DNA of 64,000 bases from Rhodanobacter sp. T12-5 (GTDB taxonomy: Bacteria; Pseudomonadota; Gammaproteobacteria; Xanthomonadales; Rhodanobacteraceae): NCBI RefSeq assembly GCF_008329435.1, contig NZ_NPKN01000006.1, positions 62,670-126,669 on the forward strand, in the 5' to 3' direction. Positions 53,201-62,613 of this stretch are shown here, piece by piece (the stretch's first letter is position 1; every line of letters starts with the position of its first letter). The translations under genes were made by a program, and so were the position numbers. The notes under the pieces were generated by a model. The model was not told the origin of the DNA. It saw only the letters and a list, made by a program, of their open reading frames with translations, and made no database searches.

Positions 53201-54099
53201 CCACGCCCCTGCCACCGACCGATCCGCCCGCACCGGACGACCAGCTCCTCGGCGAAGCCGAACTGGCCGCGCTGTACCGGCAATTGCCGCACAGCGAGCC
53301 AGGCCCGGCACTGGATGCCGCCGTGCTGCGTGCAGCAGCGCAAGCGCTGGTCGCCAGCAAAAACCCGCTGGCCGTCGAGCGCCGCCGCAACCCGCGCGAG
53401 CGCGGCGACTGGGTGCGCCCGAAAGATTTCCCGCTGCGCGATGTCGACTCCATCGGCGTGGCACCGCGCGCACGTCGCCGCCGGTTGCCACCCTGGTTGC
53501 TGGCGCTGGGCAGCGCCGCCAGCCTGATGCTGGTGGCAGGCCTGGCCTGGCATATGCGTGGCCAGCCGACTGCCGCTGTCCCGACAGACGTCGCCCCGCC
53601 CGCTCCCACGAATGCGCCTGCCGCCACCGCGTTGCCCGCAACGCCTGCACCGGATCGACAAGCAGGTGCCACCATCGGCGCGATGGCGGCGAAACCAGCC
53701 GCGTCGCTGCTGTTGGCAGCGCGTCCGATGAAAGCCGAGAGCGACACGTCGGAACGCGATGCCGCGTACAACCAGCGTGCCGCGGCAGGCGCTGACGCAA
53801 CCATCGCCTCGCCGTCACCTCCGCCTCTCGCCCAGACGTCGGCGCAGCCTGCTTCCGTTCCGCCAGCATCATCTCCGCCGGCCGAAGCTGAGCCCGCCAC
53901 GATGATGCCAATGCGCCACGAAGCACCATCGGTCGCACAAAAGGCCACCCCCGAGCAACGGCGCGAGCTGGACGCCATCCGCAAGCTGTTCGCCGAACAC
54001 CACGACGACGAGGCGCGGCAGCGACTGGAGAACTTCCACCGCAGCTACCCGCAATGGGAACTGGCGGAGGATTTGCGGGTTCACCTGCGCAAGCCATGA
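53197..54099 (+). CDS. Probable anti-sigma factor, single-pass membrane protein, atypical
   Basis: 300 residues. The cytoplasmic part (1-90) has LGEAELAALYRQLPHSEPGPALDAAVLRAAAQ, without the HxxxCxxC zinc motif common to anti-sigma factors. One membrane helix (about 97-117, LPPWLLALGSAASLMLVAGLAW) follows, then a proline/alanine/serine-rich periplasmic region and a charged C-terminal helical motif (PEQRRELDAIRKLFAEHHDDEARQRLENF). The anti-sigma role is inferred from the 4-bp overlap with the sigma gene. It ends 4 bp inside the YigZ gene. Confidence 0.6.
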   Translation: MTTPLPPTDPPAPDDQLLGEAELAALYRQLPHSEPGPALDAAVLRAAAQALVASKNPLAVERRRNPRERGDWVRPKDFPLRDVDSIGVAPRARRRRLPPWLLALGSAASLMLVAGLAWHMRGQPTAAVPTDVAPPAPTNAPAATALPATPAPDRQAGATIGAMAAKPAASLLLAARPMKAESDTSERDAAYNQRAAAGADATIASPSPPPLAQTSAQPASVPPASSPPAEAEPATMMPMRHEAPSVAQKATPEQRRELDAIRKLFAEHHDDEARQRLENFHRSYPQWELAEDLRVHLRKP

Positions 54100-54692
54100 G
54101 CAACACGCTGTCTACCCTGGTCCAGCAATGCCGTCATCAGGAAGAGATCAGGAAGAGCCGTTTCCTCGCCATCGCCGCGCCGGTGGCCTCGGCCGAGCAG
54201 GCCATGAGCTTCCTGCGCGAGGTCGCCGAGCCCACCGCCACGCACAATTGCTGGGCCTACCGGATCGGCCAGGCCTACCGCTTCAACGACGATGGCGAAC
54301 CCGGCGGCACTGCAGGCCGGCCGATCCTGCAGGCGATCGATGGGCAGCAGATGGATCGCGTCGCCGTGGTGGTGACACGCTGGTACGGCGGCATCAAGCT
54401 CGGCGCCGGCGGCCTGGTACGTGCCTACGGCGGCACCGCGGCCGAGTGTCTGCGCCGCGCCGAGCGCGTGCCGATCGTGGCGACGGCGCGACTGCAACTG
54501 CACTGCGACTTCACCGAACTCGCCCTGCTCAAGGTCCGGCTGAAGGAACTGCAGGCCGAAGTCGAACACGAGGCATTCGACACCGACGGCGTGGAACTGC
54601 AGCTGTGCCTGCCCGACAACCAGGTCGCCGAAGCTCAGCGGCGAATCAGCGACATCAGCCGCGGCCGCATCTCCGCCAAGCGCCTCGACTGA
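54096..54692 (+). CDS. yigZ: YigZ/IMPACT-family protein
   Basis: 198 residues. The UPF0029/IMPACT core: EIRKSRFLAIAAPV, ATHNCWAYRIG, RFNDDGEPGGTAGRPILQAI and VVVTRWYGGIKLGAGGLVRAYGG, then a DUF1949-type ferredoxin-like end. Its role in bacteria is unclear. The ATG overlaps the membrane-protein gene by 4 bp, so it is the fourth gene of VWA-sigma-antisigma-yigZ by layout, though it need not share their function. Confidence 0.93.
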   Translation: MSNTLSTLVQQCRHQEEIRKSRFLAIAAPVASAEQAMSFLREVAEPTATHNCWAYRIGQAYRFNDDGEPGGTAGRPILQAIDGQQMDRVAVVVTRWYGGIKLGAGGLVRAYGGTAAECLRRAERVPIVATARLQLHCDFTELALLKVRLKELQAEVEHEAFDTDGVELQLCLPDNQVAEAQRRISDISRGRISAKRLD

Positions 54693-54956
54693 TGCGTCGA
54701 TCTCGCTGAATTCGTCATCTCCGCTTTCGGGAATCGCGAATCGCCCGCGTCTTTTCATCGTCATCCAGGCGAAGGCCGCTCGCACATGGCTCTTCGCGAC
54801 AACAACGCACGATTCCGCCCTTCGCCGGGGCGGCGTGCGAAAAGCCTTCGCCTGCCCCCGGACTGTTCCTTCGCGGTACAAGGATTGAATCGACTGCGTC
54901 ACGCCCCACCTTGAATGGCACCGACTGCGTCGTTCCGACCCATCCTGCGAGAACCC

Positions 54957-56729
54957 ATGAGCAACGTCACCACCGATACGCCCCGCCCTTCCCGCCGTAT
55001 CGGTGCACTGCGCGAACTGTGGCCGTTCCTGAAACCGCATCGCGCGCTCGCCCTCGGCTGGCTGCTGTTCCTCGGCGTGTCGTCCGGGGCATCGCTGGTG
55101 TTGCCGATGGCGTTCCGGCACATCATCGACCAGGGCTTTGGCCACTCCAGCCAGGCGGTCATCAACGAGACGTTCATCGCGCTGTTCGGCGTGGCCCTGG
55201 TGCTCGCCTTCGCCACCGCCGCACGCTATTTCTGCATCACCCTGCTGAGCGAACGCGCGCTCGCGACCTTGCGGCAAACCCTCTATGCGCGGGTAATCCG
55301 GCTCGACGTCGGCTTCTTCGAACGCAGCCGCGTCGGCGAACTGCTGTCGCGCCTGAGCGCCGATACCGAAGTGGTGCAGGCGCTGATCGGCTCCGGCGTG
55401 TCGGTGGCACTGCGCAGTGTGGTGATGCTGATCGGTGCCAGCGCCATGATGGTCTGGACCGCACCATCGCTGGCCGGCCTCACCGCGCTGGTGATCCCGG
55501 CCGTAATGCTGCCGATCCTGCTGTTCGGCCGACGCGTGCAGAAACTGTCGCGCGCCAGCCAGGACCGCCTGGCCGATGCCGCGGCCATCGCCAACGAAAC
55601 CTTGAACGCATCCACCGCCGTCAAGGCCTATGCGCGCGAGGACATCGAAAGCATCCGCTACAGCAGCGCCATCTTCCGTGCGCTCGCCACCGCGCGCCGG
55701 CGCATCGGCATGCGCGCGCTGCTGACCTTGGCGGTGATCGTGCTGGTGTTCGGTGCGATCACCCTGGTGCTGTGGGCCGGCGCACGCCACGTGCTGGCCG
55801 GTACGCTGGATGCCGGCGTGCTCGGCCAGTTCGTGCTGTACGCGGTATTCGCCGCCGGCTCGGTGGCTGGCCTGTCCGAAGTGTGGGGCGACGTGCTGCG
55901 CGCGGCCGGTGCGATGGAACGCATCAGCGAACTGCTGGCCGAGCGCGCCGAGATCGTCGACCCGGCCCAGCCGACCGCCCTGCCACGACCGATGCGTGGC
56001 TCGCTGCGCTTCGACAGCGTGAGCTTCCATTACCCGACCCGGCCCGATACCGCCGCACTCAACGATTTCACGCTGAATATCCAGCCCGGCGAAACCGTCG
56101 CCCTGGTCGGCCCGTCCGGAGCCGGCAAGAGCACGGTGTTCGCGATGCTGCTGCGCTTCTACGATCCGCAGTCGGGCCGCATCAGCATCGACGGCATCGA
56201 CCTGCGCGCTGCCACCCTGGCCGACCTGCGCGGAACGATCGCACTGGTGCCGCAGGAGACCGTGATCTTTGCCGGCAGCGCCGCCGACAACATCCGCTTC
56301 GGCCGGCAGGACGCCAGCGACGATGAAGTTCGCGCCGCCGCACGGGCCGCCGAAGCGCACGATTTCATCAGCGCGCTGGACAACGGTTACGACGCCGAAC
56401 TGGGCGAACGCGGCGTGCGCCTGTCCGGCGGCCAGCGCCAGCGCATCGCGATCGCCCGCGCCATCCTGCGCGATGCCCCGCTGCTCCTGCTCGACGAAGC
56501 CACCTCCGCACTCGACGCGCAATCCGAAGCCGCAATCCAGCAAGCGCTCGAACGCCTCGAAAAAGGCCGCACCACCCTCGTCATCGCCCACCGCCTCGCC
56601 ACCGTGCAACGCGCCGACCGCATCGTGGTGATGGACGGTGGTCGCATCGTGGCGCAAGGCACGCATGAGAGCCTGCTGGCCGAGGGCGGCCTGTACGCGG
56701 AGCTGGCACGGTTGCAGTTTGTGGCTTGA
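54957..56729 (+). CDS. ABC exporter, MsbA/half-transporter type
   Basis: 590 residues, one membrane domain plus one nucleotide-binding domain. Six membrane helices lie in about 25-330 with coupling segments. The NBD has Walker A GPSGAGKST (about 385), Q-loop (VPQETVIF), signature LSGGQRQRIAIARA (about 489), Walker B LLLLDEATSALD and switch His in IAHRLATV. A homodimeric exporter of lipids or drugs; it is not clearly MsbA, whose usual neighbour lpxK is absent. The ATG is the first of the aligned start MSNVTTDTPRPS. Confidence 0.92.
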   Translation: MSNVTTDTPRPSRRIGALRELWPFLKPHRALALGWLLFLGVSSGASLVLPMAFRHIIDQGFGHSSQAVINETFIALFGVALVLAFATAARYFCITLLSERALATLRQTLYARVIRLDVGFFERSRVGELLSRLSADTEVVQALIGSGVSVALRSVVMLIGASAMMVWTAPSLAGLTALVIPAVMLPILLFGRRVQKLSRASQDRLADAAAIANETLNASTAVKAYAREDIESIRYSSAIFRALATARRRIGMRALLTLAVIVLVFGAITLVLWAGARHVLAGTLDAGVLGQFVLYAVFAAGSVAGLSEVWGDVLRAAGAMERISELLAERAEIVDPAQPTALPRPMRGSLRFDSVSFHYPTRPDTAALNDFTLNIQPGETVALVGPSGAGKSTVFAMLLRFYDPQSGRISIDGIDLRAATLADLRGTIALVPQETVIFAGSAADNIRFGRQDASDDEVRAAARAAEAHDFISALDNGYDAELGERGVRLSGGQRQRIAIARAILRDAPLLLLDEATSALDAQSEAAIQQALERLEKGRTTLVIAHRLATVQRADRIVVMDGGRIVAQGTHESLLAEGGLYAELARLQFVA

Positions 56730-56801
56730 GAATCGTGGCGGATCGGCAAGGCCCTCGCGTGCGTCAATCTTTTGCACCTACACGTAAGTCCATCGACCAT
56801 C

Positions 56802-57359
56802 ATGTCCATCGTCCTCACCCCCTTCGCCCGCACCCGCCTGTTCCCGCGCGACCGCCGCCGCAGCGCCATCCAGGATTGCAGCGCCGAGGAATTCGAGCGG
56901 CGCCTCAACACCGAGGCGCCGCTTGATGTACTGACTGGCTACGCCCCGTTCTGCCGTCTGCACGTGCACCGCAACTGGACTTCCACCCGCTGCACCGCCA
57001 CACCCATTACCGACGCCAACCGTCATCTGCTGCGCTCGGCCTATGAAGCCCGCAGCACGGAAGAACTGCCGGTGCTGGTGCGCTGGTTCGAGGGCATCGA
57101 CCCGCCGGTGGCCAACTACCTGCTGCCGATCCTCTACAGCCGCGAGCAGCTGGCGAAGGAAGGCGCGCCGATCGATGCCGACTGGGGCGTGGTCGGCTGC
57201 CTCTACACCGCCGAGCCGGAAGAAATTCCGATGGTGCCGATCACCATGCTGCGCAACGCGCTGGGTGTGACCGAAGGCGGTTCGGGCGTGCCGCTGGATC
57301 GCGCCGCATATCGGCGCGCCGTGGCGTTCTGGGAGCGGCACGCGAACTGGCGCGGTTGA
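56802..57359 (+). CDS. DUF3228-family protein
   Basis: 185 residues of a family of unknown function: MSIVLTPFARTRLFPRDRRRS, APFCRLHVHRNWTSTRC, YLLPILYSREQLAKEGAPIDADWGVV and PMVPITMLRNALGVTEGGSGVPLDRAAYRRAVAFWERHA. It is not membrane or secreted. The long conserved stretches suggest a real globular protein. 72 bp after the ABC transporter on the same strand, and followed by the MBL hydrolase gene. Confidence 0.8.
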   Translation: MSIVLTPFARTRLFPRDRRRSAIQDCSAEEFERRLNTEAPLDVLTGYAPFCRLHVHRNWTSTRCTATPITDANRHLLRSAYEARSTEELPVLVRWFEGIDPPVANYLLPILYSREQLAKEGAPIDADWGVVGCLYTAEPEEIPMVPITMLRNALGVTEGGSGVPLDRAAYRRAVAFWERHANWRG

Positions 57360-57430
57360 AGCTTGCCCTTGATTTGTGCAGGCGCGGCACGCATCCCTGA
57401 TCCGTGTCGCAACGCCACCGGGGCCACCTC

Positions 57431-58567
57431 ATGCGATCTTTCGGCAAGCCCGCCCAGGGCGAACGTCTCGAACGTCTGCACGACCTGCCGCTGTGGGACG
57501 GCGAGCGGCTGCGCAACATCCATCCGGTGCTGCCCGGTCTGCGCGACAGCTCGGCAGCACGGCCCACCCTGCGCGACTTCATCTTCGGCGATGCCGACCG
57601 CACGCCGCCGGCGCCGCTGCCCGCCGAGGATCCGCGCGGCGCATGGCTGAAACCGCCAGCCAGCGGACTGCGTGCCACCTGGCTGGGCCACTCCACCGTG
57701 TTGCTGGAGATCGACGGCTGGCGCGTGCTGACCGATCCGGTGTGGGGCCAGCGCGCCTCGCCGTTCACCCTGCTCGGCCCCAAGCGTTTCCAGCCGGTGC
57801 CGGTCAGCCTGCGCGAGCTGCCGCCCATCGATGCGGTGGTGATCTCGCACGATCACTACGATCACCTGGACTACCCGACCATCCGCGCGCTGGCGAAATC
57901 GGATGTCCCCTTCGTCACCTCGCTCGGCGTCGGCGCGCACCTGGAAGCCTGGGGCATCGCGCCGGCGCGCATCACCGAGCTGAGCTGGTGGCAGACCCAT
58001 CGCGTGCCCGGCACCGGCCTGAGCATCACCGCCGCGCCGTCGCAGCATTTCTCCGGACGCGGCCTTAAGGATCGCAACCTCACGCTGTGGTCGTCGCTGG
58101 TGATGCAGGGCGAACGGCACAGCGTATTCTTCAGCGGCGACACCGGGCTCACCAGCGAGTATCAGGTCATTCGCGACCGGCTCGGCCCGTTCGACCTGGT
58201 GATGCTGGAAGTCGGCGCGTTCCACCCCTCGTGGGGCGACATCCACCTGGGTCCGGCCAATGCGTTGGCGGCGCACCAGATGCTCGGCGGCGGCGTGCTG
58301 ATGCCGGTGCACTGGGGCACCTTCGCGCTGTCCACGCACGCCTGGGACGAGCCGGTGGAAACCCTGCTCTCGCTGGCCGATCCGGACCGGTCGCCTTTGC
58401 TGTTGCCGCAGCTCGGCCAGGCGGTCGAGCCAGTGGAACGACGACCGGTGACGCCCTGGTGGCGCGGTGGTGAAAGAGCCACGCGGAAACAGGATGTCGA
58501 GTCCGATCCCGTCGACCCATCCGGCGCCGATCGTCTCGCCGATTCCGTCCCCTGGCCGCTCGACTGA
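57431..58567 (+). CDS. MBL-fold metallo-hydrolase, NAPE-PLD-like
   Basis: 378 residues. The metallo-beta-lactamase fold carries SHDHYDHLDYP (HxHxDH, about residues 139-145) and later metal ligands in SQHFSGRGL, FFSGDTG and MPVHWGTF. TWLGHSTVLLEIDGWRVLTDPVW is typical of the UlaG/NAPE-PLD branch, which often cleave phosphodiesters or lactones; the substrate cannot be read off. The ATG giving MRSFGKPAQ is chosen; a GTG at 57404 is the alternative. C-terminal 35 residues are low-complexity. Confidence 0.88.
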   Translation: MRSFGKPAQGERLERLHDLPLWDGERLRNIHPVLPGLRDSSAARPTLRDFIFGDADRTPPAPLPAEDPRGAWLKPPASGLRATWLGHSTVLLEIDGWRVLTDPVWGQRASPFTLLGPKRFQPVPVSLRELPPIDAVVISHDHYDHLDYPTIRALAKSDVPFVTSLGVGAHLEAWGIAPARITELSWWQTHRVPGTGLSITAAPSQHFSGRGLKDRNLTLWSSLVMQGERHSVFFSGDTGLTSEYQVIRDRLGPFDLVMLEVGAFHPSWGDIHLGPANALAAHQMLGGGVLMPVHWGTFALSTHAWDEPVETLLSLADPDRSPLLLPQLGQAVEPVERRPVTPWWRGGERATRKQDVESDPVDPSGADRLADSVPWPLD

Positions 58568-58650
58568 GCAGATCCGCGACGCCTTGAAGAGCCACCCGCG
58601 TGCAGCTCGCGGGCTTCACCGATGCCGTCACCGCCCCATGCGAACCAATA

Positions 58651-58733
58651 CGCGCAGGAGCCCGCCCGCGGGCGGTGCTCTTGCGAATCCGGAATCCCGG
58701 CAACAGCATCGCCCGCGAGCGGGCTCCTACGCG
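58651..58733. repeat. REP-like palindrome, second subtype
   Basis: The left arm CGCGCAGGAGCCCGCCCGCG continues GGCGGTGCT; the right arm at about 58705-58733 is its reverse complement with three substitutions. It has the same frame as the other REP elements (GGAGC, stem-loop, GATGC-like end) but a different stem. Between convergent genes MBL hydrolase and alcohol dehydrogenase. A further small hairpin CCCGCG/CGCGGG at about 58594-58615 sits just after the MBL stop. Confidence 0.8.
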
Positions 58734-58752
58734 TACATGGGGTTGTGCCTGA

Positions 58753-59805
58753 TCAGCTGGCCAGTGACTTGTTGTCGATCACGAAGCGGTATTTCACGTC
58801 GCCCTTGACCATGCGGTCGTAGGCTTCGTCGATCTGCTGCACCTGGATCATCTCGATGTCGGAGACGATGCCTTTCTCCGCGCAGAAATCCAGCATTTCC
58901 TGCGTTTCGGCGATGCCGCCGATCAGCGAACCGGCGATCGCACGACGCTTGAAGATCAGGTTGGCGACGCTCGGCGACGGATGCGGATGTTCCGGCACGC
59001 CGACCAGCACCATGGTGCCGTCGCGCTTGAGCAGACCGGTGAAGGCGTCCAGCGAGTGACTGGCGGCCACGGTGTTGAGGATGAAGTCGAAGCTGTTGGC
59101 GTGCGCCTTCATCTCGCCTTCGTTGCGCGAGACCACCACCTCGTCCGCACCCAGGTCCAGCGCCGCCTGGCGCTTGCCCTCGGAGGTAGTGAACGCCACC
59201 ACGTGCGCGCCCATCGCATGCGCGAGCTTCACGCCCATGTGGCCCAATCCGCCGATACCGACCACGCCGACCTTGCTGCCGGGGCCGACCTTCCAATGCC
59301 GCAGCGGCGAGTAGGTGGTGATGCCCGCGCACAGCAGCGGTGCGACCGCGGCCAGTTGTTCTTCGGGGTGGCGGATCTTCAGCACGAACTTCCGGTCCAC
59401 CACGATGCGCTGCGAATAGCCGCCCAACGTGTGCCCGGGTGCATCCGCGGTCGGGCCGTTGTAGGTGCCGACGAAGCCGTTCTCGCAATATTGCTCAAGC
59501 CCTTCGTCGCAGGCCGAGCAATGCTGGCAGCTGCCGACCAGGCAACCCACGCCTACGGTGTCACCGACCTTGAAGCCGGTCACCTCGCTACCCACGGCGC
59601 TGACGTGACCGACGATCTCGTGGCCGGGCACGCAGGGATACAAGGTGCCTCCCCATTCGGAACGCACGGTGTGCAGGTCGGAATGGCAGACGCCGCAATA
59701 AGCGATCTCGATCTGCACATCCTGCGGGCCAGGTGCGCGGCGTTCGATGTCGAGTGCTTGCAGTGGCTTGTCGGCGGCGTGTGCGCCGTAGGCTTTGGTG
59801 GTCAT
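58753..59805 (-). CDS. Zinc-dependent NAD(P) alcohol dehydrogenase (YahK-like)
   Basis: 350 residues. Catalytic zinc site: CGVCHSDLHTVR (Cys38-type), GHE near 63 and a later Cys near 160. Structural zinc Cys cluster: CQHCSACDEGLEQYC (about 93-107). Rossmann motif GVVGIGGLGHMGVKLAHAMG near 180. PCVPGHEIVGHV is the classical signature. It resembles YahK/cinnamyl-alcohol-type reductases. Substrate unassigned. ATG chosen; convergent with the MBL gene. Confidence 0.93.
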   Translation of the reverse strand: MTTKAYGAHAADKPLQALDIERRAPGPQDVQIEIAYCGVCHSDLHTVRSEWGGTLYPCVPGHEIVGHVSAVGSEVTGFKVGDTVGVGCLVGSCQHCSACDEGLEQYCENGFVGTYNGPTADAPGHTLGGYSQRIVVDRKFVLKIRHPEEQLAAVAPLLCAGITTYSPLRHWKVGPGSKVGVVGIGGLGHMGVKLAHAMGAHVVAFTTSEGKRQAALDLGADEVVVSRNEGEMKAHANSFDFILNTVAASHSLDAFTGLLKRDGTMVLVGVPEHPHPSPSVANLIFKRRAIAGSLIGGIAETQEMLDFCAEKGIVSDIEMIQVQQIDEAYDRMVKGDVKYRFVIDNKSLAS

Positions 59806-59839
59806 GGCGTTTTCCTTGTTGGGGATTGAAGTAATGGGG

Positions 59840-59935
59840 TCAGGCTGTCGGTCCTACAAGATATTCCCCATTGCTCACCTTCTCCATCCATTCGACCACC
59901 TTGCCGTGCTTCGCGTCCTGGATGGCGAGAAGGGG
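59840..59935 (-). pseudogene. Possible C-terminal remnant of a small protein
   Basis: Read on the minus strand, the last about 30 codons before a stop give AIQDAKHGKVVEWMEKVSNG, followed by EYLVGPTA. The pattern resembles ends of NTF2/SnoaL-like small proteins, but the match is short and no upstream part is present. The remaining gap between the alcohol dehydrogenase and serine hydrolase genes shows nothing else. Confidence 0.25.
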
Positions 59936-60014
59936 CGATGCGGGCGCTGCCGGTGAAGACAAGCCTGACGTTTGCTGTCGACACACCGGGAATCGACCCG
60001 ACACTGTTTCCTGT

Positions 60015-61208
60015 TCAGTGCGTCGGCTGCTTCTGCTCTGCATCCACCGCGCGCTTGACGCTGGCCACGAACGCGCGCCGCGCAGCCACCAGTTCGTCGG
60101 ACGTCGCGTGCGGCCATGCACCCACCTGGGCGATCACCAGCCGGCGCGCAGGGTCGACGTAGACCATCTGGCCGAAGATGCCGATCGCGGCATAACTGCC
60201 GTCGTTATCCGTCCACCACAGATAGCCATAGCCACGGTCCGGATCGTCGACGTTTTCCTGACGATGAAGCGCGCCATCGAGCCACGCCCTGGCGACCACC
60301 GGCTTGCCGGCGATGCGGCCGCCGTCGAGCATGAACTGGCCCAGCCGCGCGTAGTCGCCCAGCGTGGCCGACAGGCCGCTGCCACCGGTATCGCTGCCGT
60401 CGCATTCGTCCTTGATCCAGTACGCATCGGCGGCCATGCCGTACGGCTTCCAGATCGTCTGCGACAGGTAGGCGGCCAGCGAGCGGTGCGTGGCCCGCTG
60501 CACCAGGATGCCGAGCAGGTCGGTTTCCGCGGTGTTGTAGTTCCAGTGCGTGCCGGCCGGCCATTGCCGCGGCTGTTTCTTCAGGTACGACAGGATGTGC
60601 GCCTGACCGTCGACGCAGGGGTGCAGATACATCTGCGCCACGTCGGACTTCGCGTCGGCATAGTCCTCGTTCCAATGCACGCCGGAGGTCATCGTCAACA
60701 GCTGTTGCACCGTGACCTTGGCATAGGCGCTGTCGCGCAACTCCGGGATGTAGGTGCCCAGCGTGTCGTCCAGGCTGTGGATGTCGCCGCGCTGCAATGC
60801 GATCCCCAGCAAAGTCGAGGTGACCGACTTGGCTACCGAGAACGACTCCCAGCGCTGCGCCGGCCCGAACCCCAGCGCAAAGCGCTGCATGCGCACGCGG
60901 CCGTGCTGCAGCACCATCACGCCGGCGAGGTGGTGCTCGTCCATGTAGCGAGCCAGCACGCCCTGCCCCAGCGCCAGCGGCTTGCCTTCCGGCAGCGCGT
61001 GCACATGCGTGCCATGCGCGGCACGGTCGCTGGGAAACAGCTCGTACATCCGCCGGAACTGCGCCTCGCGCTGCGCCTGCGGCCAGAACAGCACGCCCTC
61101 GCGTTGCTGGCCAACGGTCGGGGCGTGCTGCTCGCTGGCGGCCAGCGGCAACGCGACGGCCAGGCAGAGTGCGGTGCTCAACAGGCGAACGCAGACGGCT
61201 GGGAACAT
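60015..61208 (-). CDS. Secreted serine hydrolase, class C beta-lactamase/6-aminohexanoate-dimer-hydrolase-like
   Basis: 397 residues. An N-terminal hydrophobic segment (MFPAVCVRLLSTALCLAVALPLAAS) serves as signal peptide. The serine beta-lactamase-like fold has SVAKSVTS (SxxK nucleophile, about residue 125), a YNT triad (WNYNTAETDLLG, about 233) and a later GQMVYVDPARRLVI strand. The HWNEDYADAKSDVAQMY segment is typical of the 6-aminohexanoate-dimer-hydrolase branch. Many such enzymes are esterases or peptidases, so beta-lactam resistance should not be inferred. ATG at MFPAVCVRL; earlier in-frame codons are not coding-like. Confidence 0.85.
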   Translation of the reverse strand: MFPAVCVRLLSTALCLAVALPLAASEQHAPTVGQQREGVLFWPQAQREAQFRRMYELFPSDRAAHGTHVHALPEGKPLALGQGVLARYMDEHHLAGVMVLQHGRVRMQRFALGFGPAQRWESFSVAKSVTSTLLGIALQRGDIHSLDDTLGTYIPELRDSAYAKVTVQQLLTMTSGVHWNEDYADAKSDVAQMYLHPCVDGQAHILSYLKKQPRQWPAGTHWNYNTAETDLLGILVQRATHRSLAAYLSQTIWKPYGMAADAYWIKDECDGSDTGGSGLSATLGDYARLGQFMLDGGRIAGKPVVARAWLDGALHRQENVDDPDRGYGYLWWTDNDGSYAAIGIFGQMVYVDPARRLVIAQVGAWPHATSDELVAARRAFVASVKRAVDAEQKQPTH

Positions 61209-61433
61209 GTGGACGTCCGAATGGGTGGATGCGGGAGCACTATGATATCGGGGCGACGCCAGGAAACGCGGAAGTCGCAAGATATGCCGGCGCTGGGCCG
61301 GCGACGCGGCGCTTCGACTCCGTCCATGGCGCGGGCTACGCCCAGCGGGAACGATGAGGCGCTGGATGGCCTCAAAGTGAAGTTCGGCGTCACCGCTGCT
61401 TTGTCTCCCAAGCATCCAACCACAGGAATAACC

Positions 61434-62492
61434 ATGAGCACCGTTCTGGTAACCGGCGGATCAGGCTTCATCGGCAGCCACGCGATCCTGCAGCTGTTGG
61501 CCGCAGGCCATCAGGTACGCACCACGGTACGTAGCCTGAAGCGCGAAGGCGACGTTCGCACCATGCTGAAGCAAGGCGGTGCCGAGCCGGGCGACCCATT
61601 GTCTTTCGTGGTCGCTGATCTCGAGAGCGACGCCGGATGGCCGCAAGCCGTCGCCGGAAGCGACTACGTGCTGCATGTCGCGTCGCCGTTTCCTGCCACC
61701 CTTCCCAGGCACGAGGACGAATTGATCGTGCCCGCGCGCGAAGGTGCCCTGCGCGTCCTGCGGGCCGCGCGCGATGCGGGCGTGAAGCGCGTGGTGCTGA
61801 CCTCATCGTTCGCCGCGATCGGCTACGGACACCCGGTGCAACAGGCACCATTCGACGAAAACAACTGGACCGACCCCGCTGCCGCCGACGTGCAACCCTA
61901 CGCGAAATCGAAAACCCTGGCCGAGCGCGCTGCCTGGGATTTCATCGCCCGCGAAGGCGGCGCGCTCGAACTTGCCGTGGTCAATCCGGTGGGAGTGTTC
62001 GGCCCGGTGCTGGGGCCGGATTATTCGACCTCGATCCTGCTGGTGCAGCGGCTGATGGACGGCGCCATGCCCGGCTGCCCGCAGCTCGATTTCGGGGCCG
62101 TCGACGTGCGCGACGTCGCCGACCTGCACATCCGCGCCATGACCGATCCCGCCGCGAAGGGCGAGCGGTTCCTCGCCGTGGCGGGTGATTTCCTTTCGAT
62201 CCGCGACATCGCACGGATCCTGAAGAACCGCATGGGCGCAGCGGCCAAACGGGTGCCGACCCGGCAACTGCCGAACTGGCTGGTGCGCCTTGCAGCGCTG
62301 CGCGACCCGGCGGTCAAGCAGATCCTTCCCGAACTCGGCAAGCCGAAGAACGCCACCGGCGAAAAAGCCCGGCGCTTGCTCGGCTGGGCACCGCGTTCGA
62401 GCGAGGAAGCCATCGTCGCCACCGCCGAAAGCCTGCTGCGGCTGGGGCTGTTGAAGGAAAGTCCGGCTGGTCCAAAAGCCATCGGCCACTGA
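61434..62492 (+). CDS. NAD-dependent epimerase/dihydroflavonol-reductase-like SDR
   Basis: 352 residues of the extended SDR superfamily. Rossmann motif VTGGSGFIGSHAILQLLAAGH (about 6-26), TSSFAAIGYG with active-site Ser, YAKSKTLAE (YxxxK, about 160) and NPVGVFGPVLGPDYSTS. Members reduce ketones or aldehydes or remodel sugars; it is closest to the dihydroflavonol-4-reductase-like branch. Aldehyde reductase is a fair guess. ATG 61434 has AGGA about 6 nt upstream. Convergent with the GH30 gene. Confidence 0.88.
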   Translation: MSTVLVTGGSGFIGSHAILQLLAAGHQVRTTVRSLKREGDVRTMLKQGGAEPGDPLSFVVADLESDAGWPQAVAGSDYVLHVASPFPATLPRHEDELIVPAREGALRVLRAARDAGVKRVVLTSSFAAIGYGHPVQQAPFDENNWTDPAAADVQPYAKSKTLAERAAWDFIAREGGALELAVVNPVGVFGPVLGPDYSTSILLVQRLMDGAMPGCPQLDFGAVDVRDVADLHIRAMTDPAAKGERFLAVAGDFLSIRDIARILKNRMGAAAKRVPTRQLPNWLVRLAALRDPAVKQILPELGKPKNATGEKARRLLGWAPRSSEEAIVATAESLLRLGLLKESPAGPKAIGH

Positions 62493-62613
62493 AGGATTTC
62501 AATTTCCTCCATCACGTCGATTCGCCGCGGGAATCCGCAGCATCAAACCAGCGCCAGCCGCCTCCGTGGATTTCTTCGGGCAAACCTGCTGCAGTCCATC
62601 GCCTTCGACGCCG

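Noticed and set aside
54081-56777. An 898-codon minus-strand frame over yigZ and the ABC exporter
   Set aside because: The plus strand has Walker A, signature and Walker B motifs; the minus frame has none.
61250-61433. A coding extension upstream of the SDR gene reading ...ARATPSGNDEALDGL
   Set aside because: Lies between divergent genes, has no start with a ribosome site and its composition is unlike the SDR; the family start MSTVLVTGGSG is clear.
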